A stretch of DNA of 64,000 nt from Massospora cicadina (Eukaryota; Entomophthoromycota; Entomophthoromycetes; Entomophthorales; Entomophthoraceae). The position numbers were made by a program, and so were the translations under genes. This document shows positions 10,980-22,665 of this stretch, piece by piece. The DNA is taken from assembly GCA_022478985.1 (NCBI GenBank), contig JAKSZP010002666.1, positions 1-64,000 of the forward strand, written 5' to 3'. Numbering within the stretch: position 1 is the stretch's first letter; the number at the start of each line of letters is the position of its first letter. The notes under the pieces are model-generated. The model did not search any database and had not been told where the DNA came from. It saw nothing but the letters and a program-made list of their open reading frames with translations.

Positions 10980-11160
10980 GGACGTTAGTTCTGAACTTGA
11001 ACTGGTATTAGTGTCTGGTACAAACTTCAATCTTTTTATGAGTTTGGATGGGTTGATGTTAACTGGAGAGCCTGTATCCAAAAATGCTATTACTTTTTTT
11101 ATGTATAATGAATTCCACTTTAAAATATGCTATTGTAAATAGTCATTCCAGAAATAAGAA
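10980..11160 (-). pseudogene. B: retropepsin-like protease
   Basis: The minus-strand reading KKVIAFLDTGSPVNINPS keeps the full Asp-Thr-Gly active-site triad of an aspartic protease, followed by LIKRLKFVPDTN as in the other lineage 1 copies (KLxKRMKxxPD). Confidence 0.8.
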
Positions 11161-11813
11161 TGGCACTGACAGTCTAATTGAATCCTACTAGCTCTTCAGT
11201 AAGGAAGGACTCCTTGAAAGCCTCATATAACTTGCAGTCTTTAACTGCAATCTTCTTATATGAGGTTTCCATGAGATTCTTACCATTTAAGATAATGTCA
11301 ATGATCTGTGTGCGTTTGAAAGATTGAGCAAAGCAAGACCGTTTGGTTGGCTCAGAATTTCTTAATTAGGTCTGAGGCAGGCAGGAACAACCACTTCACT
11401 TAAAGCTTTAATGAAATAGTATCCTGAATAAACCTGTGACCCAGGATCCTCTTCATCAATTCCGTTGGTGTGGTGTATGACACAATTGACTGATCCTGAG
11501 ATCTCCTTTATAAGTCCAATTTTTTATCCCTTTATCTTAGCGCAACTTATTCAGTGTCCTTATTGCTGACAGTTGTTCATTTGAACTTGGTAGAAATTTG
11601 GGTACTGCCTTTTACTGAGTGTTAAGACTTCTCCTTAGGCTTATCAATGTGACCTTGAGAAATGTAAACAACCTTTTGATTAGGGTGACGTTGCTGATGA
11701 TTATGACATCATAACTCCATCTTCTGCTTGCCTTGGTTAAAATAAAAAACTCCATCTTCTATACAGCTTTAACATAAATCAAGGCCTCCTTAATGGCCTT
11801 CATAGATCTGGCA
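11160..11813 (-). pseudogene. B: gag C-terminal part with decayed zinc knuckle
   Basis: Gag sequence between protease and the insertion point. A CCHC-like remnant is readable near 11.56 kb on the minus strand (C-x2-stop-x-G-H-x4-C), with the second Cys replaced by a stop. It continues beyond the inserted element at 13507. Confidence 0.5.
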
Positions 11814-12376
11814 TGTAACGAACAGAAATCATCTGAAAGGATGAATTTACGAATTTTACATTCTGATTGGTTCGTTCAGTTAATTCAAACTGAACCAATC
11901 GGAATTGTTGGGTATGGTGGAGTGGGTGGTCGGACTTGGAGGGCTGGGCTGATCCACTCTGACCATTCCTTAAGCTTGGCAGGCTTAAGGAATTAATTGG
12001 AGAGGTTCCTTGGAAGCAACTTTATAAAAGTCAAACCTGACCTTCTTGAATTCCAAGTTGGAATTCTAAGTCTTGGCCTTAGTCCCCTCTGGTTCAGTCT
12101 TTTATTATTTTTAAAATAAAAATAAAGTTCTTTTGAGGTGTCGCGCCTCGCTTACCTGATATTTTCAGGTTTGGGCTTGTGATAGGGGACCTCATATTAG
12201 TGACAGTCCGGCCTCATCACTCCATTTGCCGCCATGTGGGCATTTCCAAGATTTGATGAGAAAAGGTTCGCCTCGCCTGTGCCTAAGTCTGTCTGGTTAG
12301 GTTGCCCGCCTGGAATGCCGCTGCGTGGGCATTTCCAGGATGAAACGGACAGGGTCTGGGATCCCCACCTGTGACA
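11814..12376 (+). repeat. Non-autonomous element: 5' LTR with serial inverted repeats
   Basis: Contains at least five inverted repeats: 11860-11873 with 11892-11905, 11965-11975 with 11983-11993 (11-bp perfect), 12048-12056 with 12058-12066, 12154-12159 with 12165-12170, and 12309-12319 with 12327-12339. A TATA-like TTTATAAAAG lies at about 12021 and AATAAA at about 12117-12126. Confidence 0.9.
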
Positions 12377-12938
12377 TTATTCCAACTTCATTTTGCTTCT
12401 GGTTGGAGGTGGTCCTGTCATTCAGAGGATTTCTGTTTTGTCCCAGCTGTTGAGGAAACTGGCGCTGGGCCAACCCAGCGACTGATGGCCAGCCCTGCGA
12501 TGTCAGTGAAATTTGAGGGTCTGCCAAATTTCAGGTTCCCACTAATTCCAGCGGCCATGTCCGAGGGCACCTGTTCCCAGCAGGTTCCCTCAACCCCGGA
12601 AAGTCCCAAAAGGGGAGGATATTCGCCCTGGCACCAGTGCCATGGGGTCAACCCCACTGCCAGCAGGACTGAGGAAAGCGCCTTCCCGGTCAGGATGGGA
12701 AGGCCATTCCTAGTGGTAGCCTCCGGGAGGTGGTGATTTGGCCAGGTGTTGGGTACAAATGTCCTTACCTGTTGAGGCTTACTCCAACAGCCCAGTTTCC
12801 GGTTTCCATCCCCCCCATTTCCCCTCAAGAGGATCCTTCTTGGGGCTCAAGGTGACTCGCCCCAGGAAGACCTCTTGCCAACAATTTCTCCTGAAATGGC
12901 GGCTTTCTGCCCCTGGAGGGCTGTTTTAGCGGGGGTGA
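12377..12938 (+). other. Non-autonomous element: internal region, no known domain
   Basis: GC-rich interior. A plus-strand frame of about 120 codons (12371-12736) starts inside the LTR, is rich in Pro, Ser and Gly, and matches no family I recognise. A minus-strand frame (12418-12828) overlaps it. Neither has a retrotransposon motif, so I do not call a gene. The stretch probably carries only packaging and priming signals. Confidence 0.6.
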
Positions 12939-13501
12939 TGTAATGAATGGAAATCATCTGAAAGGATGAATTTCTGAATGTTACATTCTGATTGGTTTGT
13001 ATGGTTAATTCAAACTGAACCAATCGGAATTGTTGGGTATGGTGGAGTGGGTGGTCAGACTCAGAGGGCTGGGCTGAGCCACTCTGACCATTCCTTAAGC
13101 TCGGCAGGCTTAAGGAATGAATTGGAGAGGTTCCTCAGAAGCGACTTTATTAAAGTCAAACCTGACCTTCTTGAATTCCAAGTTGGAATTCTAAGTCTTG
13201 GCCTTGGTCCCCTCCAGTTCGGTCTTTTCTTATTTTTAAAATAAAAATAAAGTTCTTTTGAGGTGTCACGCCTCACTTACCTGATATTTTCAGGTTTGGG
13301 TTTGTGATAGGGGACCTCATATTAGTGACAGTCCGGCCTCATCACTCTGTTTGCCGCCGTGTGGGCATTTCTGAGATTTGATGAGAAAAGGTTCACCTCG
13401 CCTGTGCCTAAGTCTGTCTGGTTAGGTTGCCCGCCTGGAATGCTGCCGCATGGGCATTTCCAGGATGAAACGGATGGGGTTTGGGATCCCCGCCCATGAC
13501 A
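12939..13501 (+). repeat. Non-autonomous element: 3' LTR
   Basis: Same length as the 5' LTR with modest divergence. Most differences I could align are transitions at positions where one copy has CG and the other TG or CA. The 11-bp stem at 11965-11993 is preserved here as well. Confidence 0.9.
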
Positions 13502-13506
13502 TGGCA

Positions 13507-14380
13507 GGTGTTGCAGTTAAAGTATGTGCATCAGGAGTTTCAGGTATGATTTTAACAAACTAAACAAGATGGTCTTTACGGTGATTAGATCCATGGATCA
13601 TTAATCCAAAGCGGCACCTTGAGGTAATACCGGTTTGAATAATCCACAATTGCTTCAATTTCCCAGTTCTCATGGTGAAGAATTATTGCTGCATTTTTAG
13701 ATGTCATCCAAACTTACAAACTCAGCAATAAGAATCTCTTTCACTTTAACCCAAGTGTAATGGGGTTAATTAGTAGCTTTAAGAGGCTCATGTTCTTCTC
13801 TGCTCATAAATACATGTACATGGCGAGTTTTCTGTTTGTTTATGGCTCCGCCCATACTATTTTGTACAACCAAAGAAATATGGATATAGTTCCATCGCTA
13901 GGAGTGAACTTGGTTTTGAGGTTTGGGTGGACTTTGAGATCTTCAGGCTCAATCTGACATGCTGGTTGTACCACCATTACTGGTTTATTGGTATTGGTAG
14001 TGCGTTATCCCAGAGTAGTTAACAGTATGGGGGTGGAAGTCGCTTTACATGCATATTTTCCACGTCCTGCTTCAAGAAATCAATTGTTCATTCTGGCTTT
14101 CCATTTTGGTAAATTTGAGTTTAGGATCTGTACAGTTTCATTGTTTCACTCTCCAAGAACTCAAACTTATCTCTCAATTAACTCATATTTTCCTTCTAGT
14201 ACTTTTTGCATTGGTAATGATATGACTATTTTTAGATCAACAGTTAAAATGAGCTACACACATCTTCATTTCATTAATTGTTCTGTCATACTCTCCAGGG
14301 TCATATCTCCTTAATTTCTTCTCCATGGTACGATTCAATGCTATCATCATAGAACTCTCCGCTATTACTAAATGGTGCAT
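13507..14380 (-). pseudogene. B: gag N-terminal part and leader
   Basis: This is the continuation of B gag after the inserted element, up to the primer-binding site. No open frame of useful length remains on the minus strand; plus-strand frames here (13760-13957, 13988-14314) are chance. Identification rests on position between the 5' LTR and the rest of gag. Confidence 0.5.
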
Positions 14381-14382
14381 CT

Positions 14383-14396
14383 TGTAATGAGCACCA
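14383..14396 (-). promoter_or_regulatory. B: primer-binding site
   Basis: The minus strand reads TGGTGCTCATTACA directly beside the 5' LTR. It is the same tRNA-primer site as in C, D, E, H and I, with one transition. Confidence 0.75.
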
Positions 14397-14401
14397 GTTA
14401 T

Positions 14402-15199
14402 TGTTAAGGTGGCCGCTCACTCAGGGGTGCCTTGAAAATGGTCGTTCCACTTGAAATAGATCATTTGTTTATTCACAGGGTGCACTTAAAAGCGAATTGG
14501 AGGGTCTTGTTCTTATTAAGTGTTTCTTTTTCTCATGGTTCCAAGTGTGTCCAACCGTGTTAAAGCCTTGGAAAAATACATAATGGGGGCTACTCCAGAG
14601 CTCACTGAATTCTCTTAACCTCTGATGACAATAGAAAGGCTGAATCCAAACCTTTTATGATAAAACTATATATAGGCATAAGTAGCACCAATTAAAAGTA
14701 ACTTTAATTAAAGCAGATCTGTGAAGACGATATTCTATTGATATAAAGATGGGAAGTGTATATAGTGTTCAGGATTTGATGTATTTGAAGTTTGGCTTGA
14801 TTTAAATCAAAATAATTTCTTTACACAAGGCGATTTTTATATTTGAAGCTTGGTATCAGGGAAAGAGAAGTCCAAATCCTTAATCCTTTGGGATCTTCTG
14901 GATTTTTTGCTGATATGAATTATGAACTTTTAGCTTGTTTGTGATTTATATTGCTGTTGCTATGAGCTAAACAGTGGCTCTTAGTGTACTAATGACTTTT
15001 ATGGCACTTTTGGTTGCATAATTTTCATATGTCGTCTCAATCAATGGCTTTTGCAAATTTAGTTTTGCTTTCCATTTTGATGATATTTGCATCTCTCAGC
15101 TTTGTACAAATATGGTAATTCTCATTAGATTAAATTTTGACAATTCTTTTTATCATTGGCAGCTGAACCCAAAGGATTAAAAAGGGGCTCCTACAAGGT
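14402..15199 (-). repeat. B: 5' LTR, first part (interrupted by C)
   Basis: Aligns with 6606 to about 7400 of the 3' LTR. It stops at AAGGT (15195-15199), where element C begins, and the LTR resumes at 22666. Confidence 0.82.
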
Positions 15200-15953
15200 T
15201 GTAGAGCTTCCATTTTGGGCTCAATGGTGCTATGCCCAAGAACCTTGTCATTCAATACTTGAAGCTGTCTGAGATGTATGACAAGTATATTTATTATTAC
15301 AAAGGGTGTCAAATCTCTTATTATGTCCTGTCAGCTAGATTATCTGTCTTATGGTAAGTATGGTGAAATGGACTTATTGAAGTCATTCTTCAAAACGAGA
15401 TATATAATAATTGTCATAACTTTATTATAGTATAAAATAAGGATACTTATATATCTTACTTAACAACTAAAACCCCAAAAAGGATTAATATAAATAATGG
15501 CGAGGGAAATCTAGAAGGGAGGCTCTTAATTAGAAAAGTGGATTATAGATTTATAATGCCATGTAGCATATTTTTGAGTGGGTTAAAAATGGTTGAATGT
15601 GCCAAGTTAGATGAGACTTAGTATCACTTAGGTTAATTGCCGGGCATACTCTTAAACCTTACCCTTTTGTAGTTCATCTTTATCTGATGCCCTTAGTTCC
15701 ACCTTGAGTATTTGTCACATGAACCTCTGATGATCCTTGATTCTGATTAGGCAGAATTTTATCAGGGGTATTCTAGGCATAATTTAATCTGACAGAAGTT
15801 TCATAAGGTCAATCTGGATTGTACCAACTATCAATTTTTCTGTGTAATTTATCAAGGTAACTTCTGTAACCCCTTGAGTCTAAGCATCAATTTAGTTGAA
15901 GTAGTTGTGTGGTCAATGTTCTTCCCATCATGTCCAATTTCTGATATCTGACA
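15200..15953 (-). repeat. C: 3' LTR (754 bp)
   Basis: Pairs with 21911-22665 along its whole length. On the minus strand it starts TGTCAGATATC, right after the polypurine tract CTTGAAGGGGTAA (15954-15966), and ends in CTACA at 15200. Confidence 0.88.
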
Positions 15954-16449
15954 TTACCCCTTCAAGAATATTGACAGGGGAGTACTAATGAAAGAATAGG
16001 TTATGTACGCAGTTAATAGTTACTCCAGTTTCAAGAGACTTAATTGAATACTCATCTCCACGTTTATAAGTTATAGCATATTGCCCATCCCAGATGGAAT
16101 CTAATTTTTCTCCTCAGGGTGCTACACAATTTCTATCGTACAGGACTAAGTCCTAAATCTAAAGGTGGGCAGTGATTGTCATGAGGCATTTGCTGCTTGA
16201 CCTTCTCTTGTAACCATCTTGGCTAGACTGTCATTGCCTCATATTTTAATTAGATAATCTTTTAGGATAATCTTCTTAGCGCTTTCTATAGCTCTTTGGT
16301 ACTTTCCTGATAACTTCAAAAGTTAATAGAGACAGAATTTCATGTTCTCTTCCATATAAAGCCTTGAATGAAGATATTTTAATAATTACGTGGAAATTAT
16401 CATGTAAACATCAGCGCACTTGGGAGATACTGGTCCCAGTGTAATGGTT

Positions 16450-17330
16450 TAATAGTGGCCATATTTCTTGGTAATGGAACCAATGTTCCATTTTTTCTTT
16501 ATAAATTACCGTTGGGATGGGTTGTAAAGCGCTGAGAATAGTTGTTGAGCTTCCAGCTTGTAGATAAGTTCCTCACAACTCTTAATATAAAGTTCCTCCT
16601 ATTGTCACATAACAGAACCTGAGGGCAGCCATGCCTAGTAAATATATTTTGGTATAAAAAGTTAGCAGTTGCCTTAGCGGTATGTGCCAGGAATGACAAT
16701 TGCTTTGAACCACTATGTGAAATGATCAATCCCAAAAAGATATATCAGTTTTCTCTTGTGGATTCAGTTAAGGGACTTATGACATCTAAACTGATGGTAT
16801 GAAACGGCTGCTGCGGGGTCATGGCTGATACTTGTATTTGCCTTGTGTGATGTCTGCTTTTTACAAGTGATATAAGCGTCTAAGACTTTCACTACAGAGT
16901 CCAGTATTCTTTCCAATAGTAGCGATCCGTGATCCATTCATAAGTCTTTCTTGATCTTTTAATGTCCTAAGGTATTGTGGGCTTCCATTATCACTGGTAC
17001 CCATTCTGAAGGTCTTAATTAAGGTAGCCAATCAGTTATAACTTTTCTTTTTAAGGCAATCCATCGAGAACTTTAGTGTTTTGAGCGTTTCATCTTGAGA
17101 ATTTCTGAACTGGTTCAAATTAATCCTCTCAAGTGTCTGACTTAATAGGCCATGTAACCATTCAGATTTGCTATTGTCTATATACTAAGGGAAATCTGCT
17201 CAGTTCATCTAGTTCATATGCTTAGTTTCAGATTTATGAACACTATTTATGTTGAGGTGCTGAAGTTTCTATGCCCAGAGGGCTAATTTTCCTGAAAAAT
17301 GTTTAATGTTTGCACCCACTTTAAAGAGGC
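16450..17330 (-). pseudogene. C: integrase
   Basis: The open minus-strand frame 16499-16735 reads HGCPQVLLCDNRRNF, the second catalytic Asp segment (usual HGxPxxLLTDNGxNF). Preceding it is a core stretch with AHTAKATANFLYQNIF. The zinc finger upstream is poorly preserved. Stops interrupt on both sides. Confidence 0.75.
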
Positions 17331-17760
17331 GTGGTCTACAGCAACTGTGAATTTTGTACCATATAGGAAGGGTTAAAAGTTTCACTGACAGGTGAACAGC
17401 TAAGCACTCTTTCTCCATGGTGCTATAACTTCGCTCTAATTTAGAATTTTGCTATAATAGGACACCGGATGGTCAATGTCCCATCATCTAACTGAGAGAT
17501 GATGGCAGCTACGGCTGAGTCAGATGATCAGTAAACAGAATGAATAGATTTTTAACAAAGATGTCATAAAACTAATCTTCTCTTCAAAAATTTTTTTATT
17601 GACTCAAATGCAATTCTTTGCTCTACTCCCCACATGAAAGGGTTGTTTTGGAAAGCAAACAGACAAGAGGTTCGGCGAGTTGATCAAAATTAGGGATAAA
17701 TTGATGGTAATATCCCATCATTCCTATGAATACCTGTATTTCTCAAAGGCTCTTTGGTTC
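17330..17760 (-). pseudogene. C: RNase H
   Basis: The minus-strand reading SSDSAVAAIISQLDDGTL corresponds to the RNase H first-Asp motif. It is followed by a decayed stretch aligned to KREC and the TDH segment of other copies. Frame broken. Confidence 0.65.
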
Positions 17761-18480
17761 AGGCATCTTTAGAATGCTTCAACCTTTATTGTACATGAAT
17801 TAAATTTTTCCCATAATATGACGTTTTCTAAAAATTCTAGTTCCTAATGGAAGAAAGTACATTTCACAGGTTTTAACTTGATGTGATTCTCTCTCAGATG
17901 TTAAAACACTGACTCAAGACTGGATAGATTTTAAGTAAAGGATTTGAAAAATACCTTTATATCATCTATGTAAACAATCACACATCTGAGTTTAAGATCA
18001 TACATAATGTGATACATCACCATTGAAATGAAGCGAAATCATTGCAAGTCCCTGAGGGCGCTGGTTAGGTTCAAAGAATCCTCTGTGCATATCAAGGCGC
18101 ATTTTTCTTGGTCTTTGGCGATAAATCTATCTGCCAATAATGCTGGTGAGGTCCATCACAGAGAAGAAATTTGAGTCTGAGAGTCCAGGACAGAGCATCG
18201 TCAATCCTTGAAATCAGAAAGCTGTCCTTCTCAGTGAGACTTTTTAGCTTTAATTAATCTATCACTTGTTTGTGACCACCATTCCTCTTCTTTATAAGTA
18301 ACATTGGGGATGGCTATGGACTCTGGTAGAAGAACAAGTAAGCTGGCATCCAATAATTGCTTAAGCTCAGTCTTCATGTATTGCTCCTCTACCTTTGACT
18401 TCATAAATGCTTTTATTGTATTGGAGTTGAATATCCTTTATTAATACTATGTGTCCAGTCTTTCATGTGACCATAGTTGA
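17760..18480 (-). pseudogene. C: reverse transcriptase
   Basis: The minus strand near 17.97 kb reads CVIVYIDDIKVFFKSF, with the YIDD catalytic pair intact. Upstream segments on the same strand cover 18.0-18.5 kb and match element D at the nucleotide level. Stops and frameshifts throughout. Confidence 0.78.
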
Positions 18481-18644
18481 CATCTGACGTAGAGAAAACA
18501 TCTGAATTATCTTCAAGTAGCTGATGCACATTTTCAAGTTCCTCCTAATTTATTTTATCAGATATTTGGACTTGAGGGATAAAAAATGAATTATCAGCGA
18601 GTAGGCCAAAAATAAGGTGAGTACTAGTTAAAATGTACCTTATT

Positions 18645-18930
18645 TATTTCATCAATAGGAAGTAATTGACCTATAAGAATCTCTTGATGTTCCTTAATTA
18701 GGATATCTTGGTTGGTTAGATATCCAAGTAGCAACTCAATAGGACGTAGATAAGCTGTATTAAGGGCTCTTGGTAAAACTCCTGGATCAAACCTACTTAC
18801 CTATCAACAGTAGTGATTTGTAGCAAGCAATATGGGGGTATACTCAGGGGTATGGTGGTAAAAACCACTCTTTGTTCTCATGGTTTAATTTTTACCTCCT
18901 TGGTGACATATAATGGTATGCCAACTGTTG
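18645..18930 (-). pseudogene. C: dUTPase-like domain
   Basis: The minus-strand reading gives GIPLYVTKEVKIKP, EQRVVFTTIPLSIPP, then GVLPRALNTAYLRPIELLL and a clear motif 4-like tail with EILIGQLLPIDEI (dUTPase pattern GDRIAQLLPI). Motif 1 has Pro in place of the usual Asp, and motif 3 has a short insertion before its Tyr. The domain sits between protease and RT. Confidence 0.78.
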
Positions 18931-19189
18931 CATCTACTGACTCAGATAGCTTTTTCAAGTTTCTTCCAGAGGTAGAATATCATTAAGGTAAAGTGGAAAC
19001 AGAGTACTTGATCAGACAAGAGTAATTCTTCTTGCTGGAGTCTTTATTATCCAGTACAAGAGGTACTGTATAGTTGAGGAGTGATAAATACCCTTATTTC
19101 AGGTTAATCACTCCTTCATATTTGATCATAAATTGAGTCCCAAAAAATATCATATTTACTTTTGTCTAGGGTAACTGTGGGAGCAGAGA

Positions 19190-19480
19190 AAACTATCTTG
19201 CCAACTCAAATTTGTAGAGATAAATATGCTCTATTGCCTTGGTATTGTTTGGACTGACGGTGCTATTCTCTTGAGTGTATACAAGGGTGGGGTCAAGCTT
19301 GATCTTCTTGATTAGTTGGGATGGAAATAACATTGAGGGTGAATCCCTATCCAAAATAGCCATGACTTGGAACTTCTGAATTACCACTTCCACTTTGGTA
19401 ATTGTTTTTCCAAACTTCAGTGGGAGGGCTAACATCTCTTTAAGAAGAGACGTTGCATTGAGCTTTTTAGCAGTATCAGA
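19190..19480 (-). pseudogene. C: retropepsin-like protease
   Basis: The open frame 19193-19435 reads KVEVVIQKFQVMAILDRDSP and then LIKKIKLDPT. The active-site triad expected as Asp-Thr-Gly has become Asp-Arg-Asp, so catalysis is lost. The rest of the fold pattern agrees with B and H. Confidence 0.75.
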
Positions 19481-21880
19481 ATACTTTTTCTTTTCGAGTA
19501 GACTAAGAAAGCTTAATATGTGTCAGAACAACAGGGCAAGGTATTGATCAGCATAACTGGCTGTATCAATTAACCTAGGGCACCCAATAACCTGAGAGGT
19601 AAGTGCCTTTGGGAACCTGGGCATCCTCAATATATTCAGCATTCAAGTGGTCTATAATGGCAAGCTCAGCGGGTGAACCTAAAACATAATAACCTGTGTT
19701 TTTGTGACCACCTTCAAAGTCATCATTAGTTTTAGTTCTCAAGACACGTGAGATGAGCAATCAGCAATGTTTTGCTTTCAGGTACTTTAGGCCGGTCAGC
19801 TTTAGAGGTACCTAACCCTAAGCCAACCTTCCTTTTCCCTGCTTGGCAAGGGCAGGGTTCTTCTTAAACCACATATCCTCAGTATGGTTGTTCTTCTTGC
19901 AGTAAGTGCATCTAGATTCATACTCCTTATTAGGTCTCTCTCCCTCCACTATATACACTCTAGGTTTTATAGCAGCCATTCAGGAGGTTTCTGGCTTTTG
20001 TATATAGACCACATAAAGTAGGGCTTCTTTGATGTCTAATAAAAATTGAAGCTTCATCTAAAAGACTTGACGTAAATGGCTTTATCAGAGTTACTATGTA
20101 AACCAGCAATAATGACGGCTATGGAATTGTCCAATGTAAGCATTTTTAAAGTTATCAGCGTTTAAGCTTTTATATAAAGGTGATCACAAATTTGGCAAGA
20201 GGTTCATTCTAGCTTACCGCAGTTCTCATAAAGGCCTTTTTTCATACTTAGGCTCTGCTTGGACCAAATTCAATTTAAGGCCCTTTTTTCACTTCTCTCC
20301 AGATTGCAAGTCGTCCATATGAGGTACCATAACCTCTTGAGCCATATGGTTTAAACAAAATAAAATATGCTTAACCTTTTAATGATCAGTTACACCTTTC
20401 ATTGCAGCTTCATAGATGTAGAGGAAAGATGTGATACTTCCTTCGCCAGGTGTAAACTTGTCCTTGAACGTAGTCTTAAAGGTAGTGGTTATAATACTGT
20501 AATGACTTGTGCCCAGGAGCTTCAGATCTGGTAAGTCCAGTTCATGATCCACTCTGTTCAACTTGACGCTCAATTTGATATATTAGATCCTGTAGAGTAT
20601 TGAGATGTTGTTCCATTTCCACCAGGGTAAGACTTAGCGTAACATCCATCATATTAAATCATATTTGAGGATGATTTTATCATTCTACAAATTCTTAACG
20701 TATGTCCAGATTGTAAATTTGTTGGTGATAGATGAGTTTTATTTCATAAAAGCTTTTTACATCCTCTAGTATTCAATGCGCCGATTCAGGTCCTCCTTCA
20801 TCCCTTTGCATTTGATGCTATGAGGAGGCTTGTCAGTATTGAATTTCAGCTCTTCTGTAAGAGTATTCCAGCGTTTCTCAACTTCATTGAGGCGACGATA
20901 GACTTGTTTATCCTCTTAACTGAGGGATTTGCCTATAAAGCCTGTCTCCAAAATTTTCAAGTTGTTTGGAAATGGAAAGAGTAGACTCATGAGTCTCACA
21001 GGATTCCAGATCCTGTTAAATGTGGGCTTTTCAAAAATAATATTCTGAGTTACTGATGAGGTCTCAGAAATTTGACGGTCCTTTAACCCATAAATTGCCT
21101 AAGGCTTTGTCTAGACATGTCTTGTTGAGATTAATATGCTTTTTCTCCTGATGGTGTCTAGTAAAAGCTTGAGTTGCCATTTCTTCATGAGCCTTGCAAT
21201 CTTATCTTCAGAGATCTTGAGAAAAGGCATCGAGTAATCTCTTGATATTTTCATTCAACTCTTAAATTTACTTTTGAAGGAGCTTCATTGATTCATCCAC
21301 ATACTTGATAACACCAGAAATAATAATCACTATTTTATTATGGAGCGGATACTAAAGGAACGGTTTGCTTTGATCAAATGGCGGACGTCCCCCTATATTT
21401 GTGATGCTAAACTATATACATGTTCTATGCTATCAAAGGCCCCTTGGATATTGGTATGATGGTGCAGTTCCTCGTTATGGAATCCTAATGTTTATAATAT
21501 GATAAAGCGCAGGGTGTACAAAATCACAAGATATAGCAAGATAGATTCACACTTGTTCCATAACTTTCTGGGAGAGCACTGGATTAATATACATTCATGA
21601 GAGTCCAGTCCATGGCGGATGCCCTTTAGCGGCTGGCTCTTTTTTCAGGTTTTATGACTTCAAAAATTAACTCTCAAACTCCTTCATTGAAAAAACATGC
21701 TGGATGATTAGATTCAGGAAAATCCATATATAATTTTCTTGAACTTCTTTGAATGTGGTGATGGGCGGACTTTCCATATGATAGTCTTCATCAGCATCCT
21801 GTTGTGCACCCAGCAGGTGACACTAGCATTTTGGCTATATTCCATGGTGTAATCAATTAGTTGAAGGTATTGTTAAGCCT
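19480..21880 (-). pseudogene. C: gag with decayed zinc knuckle
   Basis: A zinc knuckle near 19.9 kb reads CTYCKKNNHTEDMW: three of four ligands remain, with the last Cys changed to Trp. The capsid stretch 20379-20573 holds FTPGEGSITSFLYIYEAAM, homologous to the capsid of copy I (FTPGWESISFFLYAY). Further N-terminal sequence to 21.88 kb looks coiled-coil-like where readable. Gag packages element RNA into particles. Confidence 0.7.
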
Positions 21881-21889
21881 CAGATAAGC

Positions 21890-21907
21890 CCCCTGTAGTG
21901 AGCACCA
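21890..21907 (-). promoter_or_regulatory. C: primer-binding site
   Basis: The minus strand reads TGGTGCTCACTACAGGGG, three bases inside the 5' LTR end. It would pair with the 3' end of a tRNA finishing in GTGAGCACCA. Confidence 0.85.
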
Positions 21908-21910
21908 GCC

Positions 21911-22665
21911 TGTAAAGATTCCATTTTTGAGCTCAATGGTGCTATTCCTAAGAAGACCAACAGTTAATACTTGAAGCCATCATAGGTTCTTGTCAAGTAA
22001 ATTTTTATTTTAAAGGGTGCCAAGTCACCGCTTATGTCCTGTCAGCTAGAGTATCCGTCCTATGGTAAGTATGGAAAAAAGAATTATTGAAGTCAAGTAC
22101 CAAAACAATATATAGAATAATCAACGTAACTTTTTATTGTACTATAAAGATGGGTTTTATATGTTATACTTAAAGATATAAAACACAAAAGGAAAAGGAT
22201 TGATTAAAGTAATGGTGAGGGGAATCTATGAGAGAAGCTATTGGTCAGACAATGCATTACAGATGGTATAATGTCTTTGTATCATATTTTTATAAGTATA
22301 AATAATCGTTGAATGTGCCAAGTTGGATGAGACTAAGTATCACTTAGTTTGATTTCTGTACATATCTTGATCCTTACCCTTTTTTGGTTCATCTAAATTT
22401 AATGCTTTAAGTGCCACTTTGAATATATATCACATGACCCTCTGATGATCCTCAATTGCAATTAGGCAGAATATCATCTTGGGGTTTTTTATTTGGTCTG
22501 ACAGAGTTTACTCAAGGTAGATTTGAGCTGTACCAATTATTGATTTTCAGGTAATTTCTTGAAGTAGCTCCTGTAACCCCCTTTTCAGGTCTGAGTGTCA
22601 ATTTGGTTGATGAAGTCAAGTTGTTAATACTATTCCCATCATGTACAATATCTTGATATCCAACA
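21911..22665 (-). repeat. C: 5' LTR (755 bp)
   Basis: Partner of 15200-15953. Its outer end abuts AAGGC, the second half of the target duplication within the LTR of B. Confidence 0.88.

Larger units (their letters stand above)
11814..13501 (+). mobile_element. Non-autonomous LTR element with perfect 5-bp target duplication
   Basis: Complete small element: LTR 11814-12376, internal 12377-12938, LTR 12939-13501. Both LTRs are 563 bp and begin TGTAA and end TGACA. TGGCA flanks it on both sides (11809-11813 and 13502-13506), a perfect target duplication inside element B gag. The 562-bp interior encodes no readable gag, protease, RT or integrase, so the element must have moved with proteins from elsewhere (TRIM-like). 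A purine run GCGGGGGTGA precedes the right LTR. The left LTR is not followed by the TGG primer site of lineage 1. Orientation is taken from the TATA and AATAAA positions. Confidence 0.9.
15200..22665 (-). mobile_element. Ty3/gypsy element C (lineage 1, 755-bp LTRs), inserted in B 5' LTR
   Basis: Full-length minus-strand element. It has a 3' LTR at 15200-15953, a polypurine tract, integrase, RNase H, RT, dUTPase-like domain, protease, CCHC/gag, primer-binding site and 5' LTR at 21911-22665. Target duplication AAGGT (15195-15199) and AAGGC (22666-22670) differs by one transition. The coding region is riddled with stops and is AT-rich, so the element is dead, but its order is complete and it is the best ruler for the broken copies. 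Confidence 0.88.

Noticed and set aside
12371..12828. Possible gene inside the small non-autonomous element
   Set aside because: The plus and minus frames overlap in GC-rich sequence, the plus frame starts within the LTR, and no motif is recognisable.
13760..14314. Two plus-strand frames of 65 and 108 codons
   Set aside because: They are antisense to the degenerate gag of B and show no motif.
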